Shown: one piece after another, positions 25,651 through 35,986 of the stretch
Position numbering within the stretch: position 1 is the stretch's first letter
Layout: every line of letters begins with the position of its first letter
NCBI GenBank assembly: GCA_045642925.1
Contig: JAZUJW010000013.1
Coordinates: 1-64,000, forward strand
DNA from: Firm-04 sp045642925
GTDB taxonomy: Bacteria > Bacillota > Clostridia > Oscillospirales > Ruminococcaceae
Length of the DNA: 64,000 nucleotides
Reading direction: 5' to 3'
Notes under the pieces: model-generated
Told to the model about the DNA's origin: nothing
The model's input: only the letters and a program-made list of their open reading frames with translations
Databases searched by the model: none
Made by a program: the position numbers and the translations under genes

Positions 25651-26757
25651 ATGGAAAAACAGTTTATCAAACCGCCTGTGGAGATCCGCTATGCAGACGA
25701 ACTGGAAGCGCTCAAACAATCTGACAACGGAAAAAAGCCTGAAAATTGGGTTCTTTCGCCCCAAGCCGTCCGCACATTTATTCTTGGCGGCAAAGCCGAA
25801 ACCCCCAATGGCACAAAAATCATTGAGAAGAAGTATTTTGGCAATGATGCCCTGGTCGAACGATGCATCATTACACTTGCAGGCAGCCGCGGGCTCATGC
25901 TGGTCGGTGAACCCGGAACGGCAAAAACCATGCTTTCTGAACTGCTTTCGGCAGCCTGCTGCGGTACGAGTACCAACACCGTGCAGGGCACGGCAGGCAC
26001 AACCGAAGATATGATAAAATATAGCTGGAATTATGCGATGCTGCTGGCAAAAGGCCCAAGCCGCGAAGCACTTGTTCCCGCCCCACTCCTGATCGGTATG
26101 GAGAAAGGCATCTTCACCCGTTTCGAGGAAATTACCAGAACGCCTGCGGAAATTCAGGACAGCCTGATTTCCGTAATGAGTGACAAGATCTTGAATATCC
26201 CCGAACTTGGCGATGACGGTCTGGTGCTTGCACGCGCAGGATTCAACATCATCGGCACAGCCAATACCCGCGATAAAGGCGTAAATGAAATGTCAGGCGC
26301 ACTGAAACGCCGCTTCAATTTTGAAACCGTCGAACCTGTGCGGGATATCAAACTGGAAACCCAGATCATCATTCGGGAAGCACAGAATCTTGCTGCTGCA
26401 GGACATATTGATATGCCTGTGGATGTCGATGCCGCAGAACTGCTTGCCGTGACATATCATGAACTGCGGGAAGGCGTTGCCATGGATGGCACAATGGTAG
26501 ACAAACCCGCGGCTGTCATGAGCACCGCAGAAGCCGTTTCGGTCTTTTATCAGACCATGTGCCACGCATGGTATTACGGTGACAGACACATTGCACCAAG
26601 CGTCCTGACAGAAAACCTTATGGGCGCAGTCTGCAAGGAAAACAAGGATGACCTCGAAAAACTCAAAAGCTATTTTCGGACGGCCGTACAGCGAAAAGGT
26701 GACAAGGCAGGTGGATTATGGAAAGAATATGCCCTGACAGCGAAACTGCTGAAATGA
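25651..26757 (+). CDS. MoxR-family AAA+ ATPase
   Basis: MoxR ATPases act as chaperone-like remodelling machines, usually with a vWA partner. Walker A is GEPGTAKT (about residues 85-92). The Walker B region reads TRFEEITRTPAEIQDSL, with Glu-Glu in place of the usual Asp-Glu. Sensor 1 is IIGTANTRD and the arginine-finger segment is ALKRRFNFE. 368 residues, including an N-terminal extension of about 60 residues ahead of the core. AGAGGT precedes the ATG. It overlaps the DUF5682 gene by about 40 bases and starts the five-gene module with DUF5682, vWA, SWIM and DUF4132. Confidence 0.9.
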   Translation: MEKQFIKPPVEIRYADELEALKQSDNGKKPENWVLSPQAVRTFILGGKAETPNGTKIIEKKYFGNDALVERCIITLAGSRGLMLVGEPGTAKTMLSELLSAACCGTSTNTVQGTAGTTEDMIKYSWNYAMLLAKGPSREALVPAPLLIGMEKGIFTRFEEITRTPAEIQDSLISVMSDKILNIPELGDDGLVLARAGFNIIGTANTRDKGVNEMSGALKRRFNFETVEPVRDIKLETQIIIREAQNLAAAGHIDMPVDVDAAELLAVTYHELREGVAMDGTMVDKPAAVMSTAEAVSVFYQTMCHAWYYGDRHIAPSVLTENLMGAVCKENKDDLEKLKSYFRTAVQRKGDKAGGLWKEYALTAKLLK

Positions 26758-29120
26758 TCCCTTATCAGTTGGATGCACCGTATCTGTTGTTTCCGGTGCG
26801 CCATCACAGCCCTGTCTGCTCGTTTCATCTGCTGAAAACGATTGCAGCATACAACCCTGATCTGATTTTAATAGAAGGCCCTGAAAATGCGAATGATCTG
26901 CTGCCTGCGCTAACAGATGAAAATACTGTACTTCCTGCCGCTATCTACTATTTTTATAAAGATGCCAAAAAACTTGTCAGTGCGGAAGCAGAAGATTATA
27001 AATGCTATTACCCGTTTTTATATTCCTCCCCTGAACTGCGGGCACTCGCAGAAGCAAAACGGCGCGGCATCCCTGCAAAATTCGTAGATTTGCCGTACAG
27101 TGAGATTCTGATTGCGACCGCAAACGGCAAAGGCTTGCGGAAAGATGCCGATAAGCATTCCTATGCAGATGATTCTGATTTGGCACGCGGCAGATTTCTG
27201 CAAACGCTGTGCGAAAAAACAGGACTGCGCAGCTTTGAGGAATTCTGGGAGAAGTATTTTGAGATACGCGGACTGCATCTGGAAACGGAAGCATTCCTGC
27301 GGCAGCTTCATACCTACTGCATCCTGACACGTCAGGATGCTTCACAGGAAGAATTGAAAGCTGATGGGACACTTGCAAGAGAACAGCACATGGCATTCCG
27401 TATTCGGGAAGCGATGGCATCGTATCAGCGCATTCTGGTCGTCACCGGCGGGTTTCATTCCATCGGCATTGATCGTCTGCTGCAAAGTGCATCGCTTTCC
27501 CCTGTGAAACTGCATACCTTCCCGCCCAATACGCACGGCTGTTATCCAATGGCATATTCCTACGAAGCGGCAGATGCCCTGCATGGTTATGCATCCGGCA
27601 TGAACTATCCGTACTTTTATGACTGCATCATGCAGCGGCTTCTCGCAGAAGAACCACCGCAACAGGTGTACACGGAAGAAACCCGTGCACTTCTCGTACA
27701 GACGGCGAAAGCATCGGCACAGAAAGACGTTGCCGTATCCATTTCGGAAATTTCTGCCGCATTCAGCATGATGCAGGGACTTGCCGCACTCCGCAATACG
27801 CCGCAATGCGGCATCACGGAATTGTTCGATGGCATTACCGGCACATTTATCAAGGGCGAAAAGACCATTTCTTCGTCGCTTCCGCTGGAACTGCTTGCAA
27901 AAAGCGCAACAGGAACCGTCATCGGCAAAATCGGCTTGAAAACACATATTCCCCCGCTGATTGCTGACTACGAAAGACAATGCGAACGTCTTGGACTGCA
28001 CTGCACCTCTGCACTGCCGAAAGAAATAGAACTCTCCCTGTTTGGATCGGCAAAAGGAATGGAACAAAGCCGCTTTTTCCATCGCATGAATTTTCTGGAA
28101 ACCCAGTTTGCCATAATGCGCAAAGGCCCTGACCTGTACAGCCATAAAGACCGCAACCGTGTCCGCGAAGCATGGCGATACAAGCGTACACCACACCTTG
28201 ATGCGGCATTGATCGACCATACGACAGACGGTTTCTCCATCGAAGAAGCTTGCAGTGTCTGTGCATCCCGCTCCCTTCGGGAAGAACAGACCTGCGCCGC
28301 GGCTGCACGCATCGCCGTGGACTGCTTCCGCATGGGACTGCCCATGACACCTTCTGATACAGCACAAATGGAAGCCATCCTCAGCAATGACGGCGACTTC
28401 TTCTCCCTTGGTGAAGGCATTGCATCATTCGAGATTCTCTGCCATATGCAGTCCCTCTATGAAATGACGGACGAACACCCGATGCAATATCTGAAACGCT
28501 GTTTTGAAAAACTCCTCATCCTGCTGCCGTCCATGGCAAATATTTCAGAAGACAATGCGGATGCCTGCACAAACGTCATACGCACCATGAACGGCATTGC
28601 AAGCCGCATTCTGCCTGACGCCTTGCCTTTACTGGAACAGGCACTCTTGACACTGACAGAAGCACCCGACAAAGAACCTGTCGTTTACGGCACAGCAATC
28701 GGCATTTTATACGCAATGCAGCCTTCCCGCAGTACCGATGCGGAACGCATCATGCAGGGCTATTTGCGCGGCACCGTCGAAATGCAGAAAAAAGGTGCAA
28801 AATTTCTGATGGGACTGTTTCACAGTGCAAGAGATATTCTGTTTGCAGACGGACAGTTTCTCCGCATGACAGATGCGCTTCTGACACAGCTTTCTTATGA
28901 TGATTTCATGGAAATTCTGCCTTCTCTGCGTCTGGCATTCAGCCGATTCACACCGCATGAAATACAAATGATCGGCGAAAATGCGGCCGCAATACATCAG
29001 ACGAACAAAACTGCCTTGTTTGATGCCGCAGAAATCAATGAAGCACTCTATGCATTCGGCAAAGAACTGGACAGCGCCGTTTGCAGACAGCTTGGAAAGG
29101 AGGCGCTGCTCCATGCCTGA
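26718..29120 (+). CDS. DUF5682-family protein, component of the MoxR-vWA module
   Basis: 800 residues, no membrane segments. The N terminus has the family signature: FPVRHHSPVCSFH, then LILIEGPENANDL, and a GGFHSIGIDRLL motif at about residue 240. This arrangement of His and acidic residues recalls EreA/TraB/ChaN-like folds, which is my inference. The C-terminal 350 residues are mainly helical. The start at 26718 has AGGTGG close upstream. An alternative ATG at 26754 overlaps the moxR stop (ATGA) but lacks a ribosome site. Biochemical function unknown; the family is associated with MoxR and vWA genes. Confidence 0.8.
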   Translation: MERICPDSETAEMIPYQLDAPYLLFPVRHHSPVCSFHLLKTIAAYNPDLILIEGPENANDLLPALTDENTVLPAAIYYFYKDAKKLVSAEAEDYKCYYPFLYSSPELRALAEAKRRGIPAKFVDLPYSEILIATANGKGLRKDADKHSYADDSDLARGRFLQTLCEKTGLRSFEEFWEKYFEIRGLHLETEAFLRQLHTYCILTRQDASQEELKADGTLAREQHMAFRIREAMASYQRILVVTGGFHSIGIDRLLQSASLSPVKLHTFPPNTHGCYPMAYSYEAADALHGYASGMNYPYFYDCIMQRLLAEEPPQQVYTEETRALLVQTAKASAQKDVAVSISEISAAFSMMQGLAALRNTPQCGITELFDGITGTFIKGEKTISSSLPLELLAKSATGTVIGKIGLKTHIPPLIADYERQCERLGLHCTSALPKEIELSLFGSAKGMEQSRFFHRMNFLETQFAIMRKGPDLYSHKDRNRVREAWRYKRTPHLDAALIDHTTDGFSIEEACSVCASRSLREEQTCAAAARIAVDCFRMGLPMTPSDTAQMEAILSNDGDFFSLGEGIASFEILCHMQSLYEMTDEHPMQYLKRCFEKLLILLPSMANISEDNADACTNVIRTMNGIASRILPDALPLLEQALLTLTEAPDKEPVVYGTAIGILYAMQPSRSTDAERIMQGYLRGTVEMQKKGAKFLMGLFHSARDILFADGQFLRMTDALLTQLSYDDFMEILPSLRLAFSRFTPHEIQMIGENAAAIHQTNKTALFDAAEINEALYAFGKELDSAVCRQLGKEALLHA

Positions 29121-30255
29121 ATCCATAGACGCACAATTTGCTTGCAGCCGATGGCGTTTGGTACTCGGCAGTTTTTCACAGCGCAGTCTGCCATTCGGCG
29201 GCACAAGTCAGGAGATCAATACCTTCCGCAACATGGAACAGCTTCTCGATTATCTGTACAGCCGTTCACAAGGTGATGATGTCCGCCTGGAAGAACGCGA
29301 AGGCGGTCTTGGCGAAAGCGTTTTGTCTGCGGCGGAATGGATCACGAAAGTACGCACTCTTTTCCCGCAGCAGACTGCTGATGTGCTGGAAAAACAAGCA
29401 CTCGAAGAATTTCACATGACCGAACTGCTGACAGACAAGAAAGTTCTCGAACAGATTCAGCCGGATTTCAATTTACTGAAAACGATCATGCAATTGAAGC
29501 ATCATATGAACGGTGAAGTCCTGCAAACGGCAAGACGCATCGCAAAAGAGGTCGCAGACCAACTGCGCAAGCAGATCGAACAGGATGTCAAACGGGCTTT
29601 GGTCGGCAGACTCGACCGCAGCACGTCCAGCCCTGTACGCTCTGCCCATAATCTCGATATCGAGAAAACCATTCGCCGCAATCTCAAACATTATGATGTG
29701 GAAACACAGCAGCTTGTCCTGCAAAACGTCTACTTCAGCAGCCGCATCAAAAAATACAACCCGAAACACATTATCATTGCGATTGACGAAAGCGGTTCTA
29801 TGACAAGCTCCATTATTTACAGTGCAGTCATGGCACAGATTTTCGCCTCGCTTTCGTTTACTGATATCAAGCTGGTCATTTTTGACACAAGCGTTGTGGA
29901 CTTGTCTGCCTTTGCCGACGATCCCGCACAAATTCTGATGAGCGTTCAGCTTGGCGGCGGCACCGACATCGGAAAAGCCCTGCGCTACTGTGAACAATTG
30001 ATTTCTGTTCCGTCGCAAACGGCTGTCATCGTTGTCACTGACCTTTATGAAGGCGGGAAACGTGAGATTTTGCTGAACACCAGCCGCAATATCATCGGAA
30101 GCGGTGCAAAACTCAGCTTTCTGACGGCACTCGATATGGATGCAAACCCTGCCTTTGAACGGGTACTTGGACAGAAACTTGCCGATATGGGCGCATTTGT
30201 CGGCGCAATGACACCACAGGAACTTGGCGGCTATATCGGACAGATCTTAAACTGA
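29113..30255 (+). CDS. vWA-domain protein of the MoxR module
   Basis: 380 residues. The C-terminal half is a vWA domain with a complete MIDAS: DESGSM (DxSxS), the Thr in GGGTDIG and the Asp in VVTDLYEGG. The N-terminal half is helical and charged. vWA proteins are the usual partners of MoxR ATPases, delivering or holding the client. The start at 29113 has AAAGGAGG upstream and overlaps the DUF5682 gene by eight bases, indicating coupled translation. Confidence 0.88.
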   Translation: MPESIDAQFACSRWRLVLGSFSQRSLPFGGTSQEINTFRNMEQLLDYLYSRSQGDDVRLEEREGGLGESVLSAAEWITKVRTLFPQQTADVLEKQALEEFHMTELLTDKKVLEQIQPDFNLLKTIMQLKHHMNGEVLQTARRIAKEVADQLRKQIEQDVKRALVGRLDRSTSSPVRSAHNLDIEKTIRRNLKHYDVETQQLVLQNVYFSSRIKKYNPKHIIIAIDESGSMTSSIIYSAVMAQIFASLSFTDIKLVIFDTSVVDLSAFADDPAQILMSVQLGGGTDIGKALRYCEQLISVPSQTAVIVVTDLYEGGKREILLNTSRNIIGSGAKLSFLTALDMDANPAFERVLGQKLADMGAFVGAMTPQELGGYIGQILN

Positions 30256-30268
30256 AGGAGGTGCTTCG

Positions 30269-32020
30269 ATGAACGCTCTGAAACAAGCCGTATTCGATGC
30301 CTCGGAAGCATCCCTGACCGCACTTGCCAACAAAGGCATCTATAAACGCGCCTGCAAGGATATCGAAGGCATCTCAGCGGACATTTCGCTATCCGATGAA
30401 ACAGCTTCCGTATCGGTCGGCGGCGAAACCGTCACCCTGAAACACCCGCTTGCCGAATGCACCTGCACCTGTGTTTCCCGTACCATCTGCCGCCACATCA
30501 TTTCTGCAATTTTGCTTGCAAAGAATGCACTGCCCGCAGATGCTTCTCCGACATCTGCTGCATCTTCCCCGCCGCCCGTGCCATTACAAGAAGCACCGCA
30601 GGCTACGGAAGTCGTGTCTGCGACCGCCCCCGCCACGACCGAAACTGCACTATCCGAAAAACAAATTGCAAAAATTCATCAATGTGCGTCTGATGCGCGT
30701 GCAGCACTCGAAGACCTCCTGCGAAACGGTCTGGTTCGCATTCCCGAAGCTGCCGCTGATGCGATCGAGATTGCAGCAGTACGCTGTCATACGCTGAAAA
30801 TGGCAGAAGCAGAACGGCTTCTGCGTGACCTCAGCGGACGGGTGCGTGACTGCACCGAACGGCGTGCCTCATTCGATATCAATTTATTTACGAAGAAATT
30901 CTGCGAATGTCTGCAATTACTGGAACAGCTTTCCCGCGATGACCTTTGTGCGGAAGACCTTGGTGTGTTTCGGGAAAAATACATCCCCTATGCAGGAAAA
31001 CTCACGCTTCTGCCGATTGGTCAGCGTCAGATCACAGGCGGTGAATACGAAGGCGATGTCTATTATTTTCTCAATCCCGATGCCGACGCAGAACAGCGGT
31101 TTCTTTCCGTTTCGAATGTTCGCCCGACATTTTACAATACACCGAATGCACGGCGCTCATCCATTGCATTTTGCCCATGGGACTTGAATTTTTCGCTTAT
31201 GCGCATGATGAAAACCACGATGGTACTGGAAAATGCAAAAATCAACTGCGGCAGGCTCTCTACTTCCAAAGAAACGCGCGTCACACACAGTTCCCCCGTG
31301 AATCTGGACTGTCCTGCCATTCAACAAATGATTTTTCAGGATTTTCAGGAAATGCTCTTTACCATGCAGGCAAAAAATCCGGAAAACGAACTTGACCGTC
31401 TTTGCTTTCTGCACCCGCAAAAATGTGTATCTGCTGGATTTGATACACAGTCACAATGCTACTGCATGACACTCGAAGACATTGGCAGACGACAGCTTTC
31501 CGTCAAAGTCCGATACCGTGCCGAACAGAAAACCTTCATCGAACAACTGGAAGCTGTCGGCACTGAAATGCTGGAACATCCGGAAAAACCGTATGTTCTG
31601 CTGGCACTCGCCTTCATCGAAAACGGCGAACTATTGCTATATCCCATCGAATTTTACGATTTTCTGACACCACCGCCGATTTCCGCCCCTTCGCAGATAG
31701 CATACCCCAACACAGCGTTCGCATCAGCGCTGCTGGAATGTCTGGACGAAGTCCGCAAACAGGTTTCGCTGGTCATGCACTGCGGCTTGCAGTCAGGTAT
31801 TGCCCGAAACATTGACCTCGAACAGCAAGCTGCCAACTGCGGTTTGCTGGGACTATCCCGATTGTTGGCGGCATTCCAGTCCGATGCAGAACACTATATT
31901 CACAGTAATTCCCGCAAAATCAAGCACCTGACAGACGAGATGACCGACATTTTGCAGTACCTTGCGGCTGCATCCGCAAAACTCGAACTCATGACTGCCT
32001 TACAGGCAATGAAAGGATGA
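30269..32020 (+). CDS. SWIM zinc-finger protein of the MoxR module
   Basis: 583 residues. The SWIM motif CxCxnCxH is visible near residues 65-78 (ECTCTCVSRTICRHI), followed by a Pro/Ala/Thr-rich linker (about 92-130) and a long mixed region without recognised domains. SWIM domains bind zinc and are thought to mediate nucleic-acid or protein contacts. AAGGAGGTG precedes the ATG and the vWA stop is 13 bases upstream. It is probably the client-recognition or targeting part of the module; that is inference. Confidence 0.85.
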   Translation: MNALKQAVFDASEASLTALANKGIYKRACKDIEGISADISLSDETASVSVGGETVTLKHPLAECTCTCVSRTICRHIISAILLAKNALPADASPTSAASSPPPVPLQEAPQATEVVSATAPATTETALSEKQIAKIHQCASDARAALEDLLRNGLVRIPEAAADAIEIAAVRCHTLKMAEAERLLRDLSGRVRDCTERRASFDINLFTKKFCECLQLLEQLSRDDLCAEDLGVFREKYIPYAGKLTLLPIGQRQITGGEYEGDVYYFLNPDADAEQRFLSVSNVRPTFYNTPNARRSSIAFCPWDLNFSLMRMMKTTMVLENAKINCGRLSTSKETRVTHSSPVNLDCPAIQQMIFQDFQEMLFTMQAKNPENELDRLCFLHPQKCVSAGFDTQSQCYCMTLEDIGRRQLSVKVRYRAEQKTFIEQLEAVGTEMLEHPEKPYVLLALAFIENGELLLYPIEFYDFLTPPPISAPSQIAYPNTAFASALLECLDEVRKQVSLVMHCGLQSGIARNIDLEQQAANCGLLGLSRLLAAFQSDAEHYIHSNSRKIKHLTDEMTDILQYLAAASAKLELMTALQAMKG

Positions 32021-32026
32021 TAAAAG

Positions 32027-35000
32027 ATGATTTATTCCAATGATGCGCAAAACACGGCTTCCCACGACAAGCTGCATTCAATATTTCATGAACTTTGCGA
32101 TGTCCTGCACGAACACAACGTTTCAGATGACACCATCTCCAGCGTATGCGAATTTCTCGATGTCAGCAAGGAACGGGATCTTTCCTTGCTGGACGGCATT
32201 TCGACTTTGCCGCTGGACATTACCTGTTATCGGCAGCAAAGTGAAATTGAAAGTGCATATCGGAAAGAAATTCAGAATGCCAATGATGCGGAACTAACCA
32301 CAAGGTATCTTCTTGCAATGTACAAATTGTTTGGCTGTACTTGCCATGATTTGACGCCTGTATCCCAATACGGATATGGCCGTGCATTTCAGTCTCACTG
32401 GCATCAGGCACTTTTGGAAATGTATCCGCCGCAGGAAGCGAATGCCCGTTATACTGCCATCTTTGTAAATACCATTTTCAAAGAAAGAATCGGTTGGTAT
32501 GAGAACAAGAATGAAACGGCATTTTTCAAAGAAATATCTGAAAAGTCCAGCGCAGAACTGCTTGCGGCAGCAAACAATGCATTCTCCCAATCCCCACAAA
32601 CTGCTGCTGCACTTTGCATCTTCCTGCTGCAACAAATGCCCATCCCACAAAACGAACATGACATTCCGCAGGACGCGCAAAAGGCTGTTGCCCTTCTGAA
32701 CACGATTTGTCAGCAAGCGATGGACGGAAAGAACGATGCCAATGACATCATTGCCATTGCCGCCGCTGAAGCCGCCTTTTTCTCTCCCGTGTTCCATCAG
32801 AATCTTCCCCAGATACTCAAATCCCATCCGCTCAGTTTTTCCATGGGCAGAATGCTCCATATTTCTGAACGCGCATTTGACGTTGTTTCCGCAGTATCTT
32901 CGTACATCACCAAGAATTACATTTTCAGCATTCTGAATTATGAGCGCGGAAATCGCTATCCTTCCCTGGAACATCATCTGGAAACCATCGTTGCCCATTA
33001 TCCTGTAATCATTCGTGAAATCACAGAAACCACAAACGACCTTGCAGATAAAACCTTCCTGAATTCCCTGCTGAAACGGTTCAACCCCGATTTTGCCATT
33101 GATTCAAATGCAATTCATCAGGAAGCCGTCAAGGAAATGGCTACCAACATTGCTTCCGTCTTTCCATATTCCGCAGAAGTGGAAGACTATTTGCGCGGAA
33201 ACATCTCCTTCGAAGAAGTATATCCTTTCCTTGAAAATCAAAAAATGGGCATTGTTCCCTATTCCACAAAAAAATCTGAATATTATCAGGCATACGGCAA
33301 AGATATCTATATGTGCCGTGCGTATCTTGTAATTTTGCTTTGCAGCGAATACTTCCGTTCAAATTTGGAAAAACTCACCGGACATGACGGCGGAACCATG
33401 AACCAGCCTGAGATTGAATTTTTGATGCCGCTGAAACTGCCGAGTGCAACCGTTTTCCATGCGTTGGGAAAGTTTCAGGAGCAATACTATTCCTGGAACA
33501 GCGAAGCTCCCAGAATCGGACAATCACTCAGCCCTTATGCTGACATACTCGCGGATGCAGATGTTTCCAACGAACCCATTCCTGTCCGTCAGCTTTACCT
33601 GCTGATGCTGAAAGCAAACCCTGCACCATATCATGATAAGATCATGCCGTTTGCAAATGATTCCAGCAAAGTGATTCAAGTCATTGTGTCTGAGATAATG
33701 ATCCAGCAAAAATGGATCGACGATGCCGTGGCACTGCTTTCTTCCAAGAAAGCTTCCGTGCGTGATATTGCAATGAAGGTCATCGAAGAACTGGGCACAG
33801 AAGGTTTGACCGAGACACTCCAAAAAGCATATGAATCTGAAAAGTCTGCCAGCATAAAACAACGTATCGGCAAGTTGCTCGGCATTGAAACGGCGGCGAA
33901 ACCGAAAGAAAATGATACAGCAAAAGAAATGGAGCAACTTTGCTCTCCTGCGAAAACCAAGAAACTCGACTGGCTGTTCACCACGGCATTTTCTCCTGTC
34001 AAACGCACGGATGGCACTGAAGCCGAAACGAATTTCCTCAAAGGTCTGATGATGTGCTATACCGATGGCATTCAGAAAATCAATCACTTGGCAGAAAAAT
34101 TTGCCGCACAGCTCGATGCAAATGACCTGAAACGATTCAGTGCCGAAGTGTACGGCAAATGGATGGATCTGGAAGCACCTGCCAAAACAAAGTGGGTTCT
34201 GAGTTTCTGCGCTGTATATGGCGGAAGCGAGATGATTCATACTATCAAGCAATGCATCAAAACATGGGCTGAGAATTCGCGTGGCTCGCTTGCGTGTGAT
34301 GGTGTTTATGCGATTACCATGAACGGTTCCTCCGAAGCACTCATGCTGGTTGACCATATGTCACGTAAATTCAAGCAAAGACAGGTACGCGATGCGGCAG
34401 ACGTTGCCCTCCAAAATGCTGCCCAACATCTTGGCATCACGCAGGAAGAACTTGCAGACCGCATCGTGCCTGACCTTGGATTTGACAAGAAAATGTGCAG
34501 AGTCTTTGATTACGGTTACAGACAATTTCAGGTGTTCCTCAATTCTGCACTCGAACTGGAAATCCTTTGCGGCGAGAAAAAGATCAAGACCATTCCAAAA
34601 CCCGGCGCAAATGATGATGCAGAAAAAGCATCCGCGGCATACGAAGCCTTCAAAGACATGAAAAAGCAGATGAAAACCGTCATCTCCACACAGAAAGAAC
34701 GTCTGGAATATGTACTTCTTTGCGACCGTAAATGGACTTGTCCCCAATGGAAAAAGCTGTTTGTTGACAATGCAGTGATGCACTGCTTCGCCATCGGCTT
34801 GATCTGGGGTATTTATGAAGACGGCAAACCGGTCACTGCCTTCCGATACATGGATGACGGCAGTTTCACCACTTCTGATGAAGAAGAACTCGAACTTGCT
34901 GACAATGCACGCATCGGTCTGGTGCATCCGATCGAACTTTCCGAAAATGAATGCAAGCTTTGGCAGGAACAGCTTTCCGATTACGAAATTACACAGCCGT

Positions 35001-35425
35001 TCCAACAGCTTTCCCGCCCCATCTACCGCGTGAAGGAGGAAGAAAAGAATTTCCTCTCCCTGAATCAGTATAGCGGCGTGAAAATCATCAATCAGGTCTT
35101 GGTCAGCAAATTGCAGAAATTCGGCTGGGAAAAAGGCGCAGCGCAGGACGCAGGGTGCTTCTATGAATTCTACCACAACGACATCTCCGAATGCATCAAA
35201 AATGAGGATGGCTCTTTCACATACAAAGGATTCATCACAGAACTGCAATTTTCTGGCACATACATCGGCAGTTTCATGATGGATGCCGAAGAAGTGAGCA
35301 TTGAGGAAGCCTATTTCTATCTGCCCTCCCAGACGAAAAATACAGCCATTCCGCTTTCCGAAGTGCCGCCGCGGTATTTCAGTGAAATTCTGTTCCAGTT
35401 GGACAGCATTCTTGGCGAAAAATAA
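32027..35425 (+). CDS. DUF4132 protein with HEAT-like repeats
   Basis: 1132 residues, cytoplasmic, mostly helical. The centre (about 540-640) shows HEAT-like helical pairs (e.g. DDAVALLSSKKASVRDIAMKV). The C-terminal ~300 residues carry the DUF4132 (MolR-related) hallmark, including a WTCPQWKKLFVDNAV segment, FRYMDDGSFTT and IGLVHPIELS. It starts six bases after the SWIM stop with AAAGGATG upstream. Function unknown; its place suggests a large scaffold or effector for the MoxR-vWA complex. Confidence 0.82.
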   Translation: MIYSNDAQNTASHDKLHSIFHELCDVLHEHNVSDDTISSVCEFLDVSKERDLSLLDGISTLPLDITCYRQQSEIESAYRKEIQNANDAELTTRYLLAMYKLFGCTCHDLTPVSQYGYGRAFQSHWHQALLEMYPPQEANARYTAIFVNTIFKERIGWYENKNETAFFKEISEKSSAELLAAANNAFSQSPQTAAALCIFLLQQMPIPQNEHDIPQDAQKAVALLNTICQQAMDGKNDANDIIAIAAAEAAFFSPVFHQNLPQILKSHPLSFSMGRMLHISERAFDVVSAVSSYITKNYIFSILNYERGNRYPSLEHHLETIVAHYPVIIREITETTNDLADKTFLNSLLKRFNPDFAIDSNAIHQEAVKEMATNIASVFPYSAEVEDYLRGNISFEEVYPFLENQKMGIVPYSTKKSEYYQAYGKDIYMCRAYLVILLCSEYFRSNLEKLTGHDGGTMNQPEIEFLMPLKLPSATVFHALGKFQEQYYSWNSEAPRIGQSLSPYADILADADVSNEPIPVRQLYLLMLKANPAPYHDKIMPFANDSSKVIQVIVSEIMIQQKWIDDAVALLSSKKASVRDIAMKVIEELGTEGLTETLQKAYESEKSASIKQRIGKLLGIETAAKPKENDTAKEMEQLCSPAKTKKLDWLFTTAFSPVKRTDGTEAETNFLKGLMMCYTDGIQKINHLAEKFAAQLDANDLKRFSAEVYGKWMDLEAPAKTKWVLSFCAVYGGSEMIHTIKQCIKTWAENSRGSLACDGVYAITMNGSSEALMLVDHMSRKFKQRQVRDAADVALQNAAQHLGITQEELADRIVPDLGFDKKMCRVFDYGYRQFQVFLNSALELEILCGEKKIKTIPKPGANDDAEKASAAYEAFKDMKKQMKTVISTQKERLEYVLLCDRKWTCPQWKKLFVDNAVMHCFAIGLIWGIYEDGKPVTAFRYMDDGSFTTSDEEELELADNARIGLVHPIELSENECKLWQEQLSDYEITQPFQQLSRPIYRVKEEEKNFLSLNQYSGVKIINQVLVSKLQKFGWEKGAAQDAGCFYEFYHNDISECIKNEDGSFTYKGFITELQFSGTYIGSFMMDAEEVSIEEAYFYLPSQTKNTAIPLSEVPPRYFSEILFQLDSILGEK

Positions 35426-35464
35426 TATCCCCATTCATACATGAAACGGAAGAAATCAAACGCA

Positions 35465-35986
35465 ATGCATATTCGATATTTGTCAACGGCTGATGACAGA
35501 AATGCCATCAGCCGTATTTACGAAGAAAGTTGGAAAACTGCATATCAGGGAATCATTCCGAAAGCCTATCTGGAATCCATTCCCTCAGGACGCTGGGCAT
35601 CCAAAGTGGATCTGCCCGACCGTTCCACGCTGGTCTGCCTCGAACAAGGAAAAATCATCGGGACAGGAAGCTTTGGCGCTTCGCGTTTTCCTGCATATCC
35701 GAACTGTGGTGAGATCATCTCACTCTATCTTCTCCCATCCGAAGTCGGGAAAGGCTACGGCAAGGCATTGCTTTCTGCTATGGTTTCGGAACTGCAAAAG
35801 CAGCACTATCCGTCACTCTTTTTGTGGGTGCTGGAAGAAAACGACCATGCCAGAACATTTTACGAGCATTTTGGTTTCCGTCAGACGGACAATATTCTGG
35901 AAGACTGCATCGGTGGGAAAACAGTACGGGAAATGCGATATGTATATGATACGGAAAAGGAGCAAACACATGGAAACCGAAAATAA
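35465..35986 (+). CDS. GNAT-family N-acetyltransferase
   Basis: 173 residues. Acetyl-CoA motif A is visible as ISLYLLPSEVGKGYGKALL and the C-terminal motif B as LWVLEENDHARTFYEHFGF. Substrate unknown. The start at 35465 (MHIRYLS) has GGAAG upstream; an ATG at 35441 lacks a ribosome site. It lies 39 bases after the DUF4132 gene with no terminator between, so it is probably in the MoxR transcript. It overlaps the next gene by 17 bases. Confidence 0.87.
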   Translation: MHIRYLSTADDRNAISRIYEESWKTAYQGIIPKAYLESIPSGRWASKVDLPDRSTLVCLEQGKIIGTGSFGASRFPAYPNCGEIISLYLLPSEVGKGYGKALLSAMVSELQKQHYPSLFLWVLEENDHARTFYEHFGFRQTDNILEDCIGGKTVREMRYVYDTEKEQTHGNRK

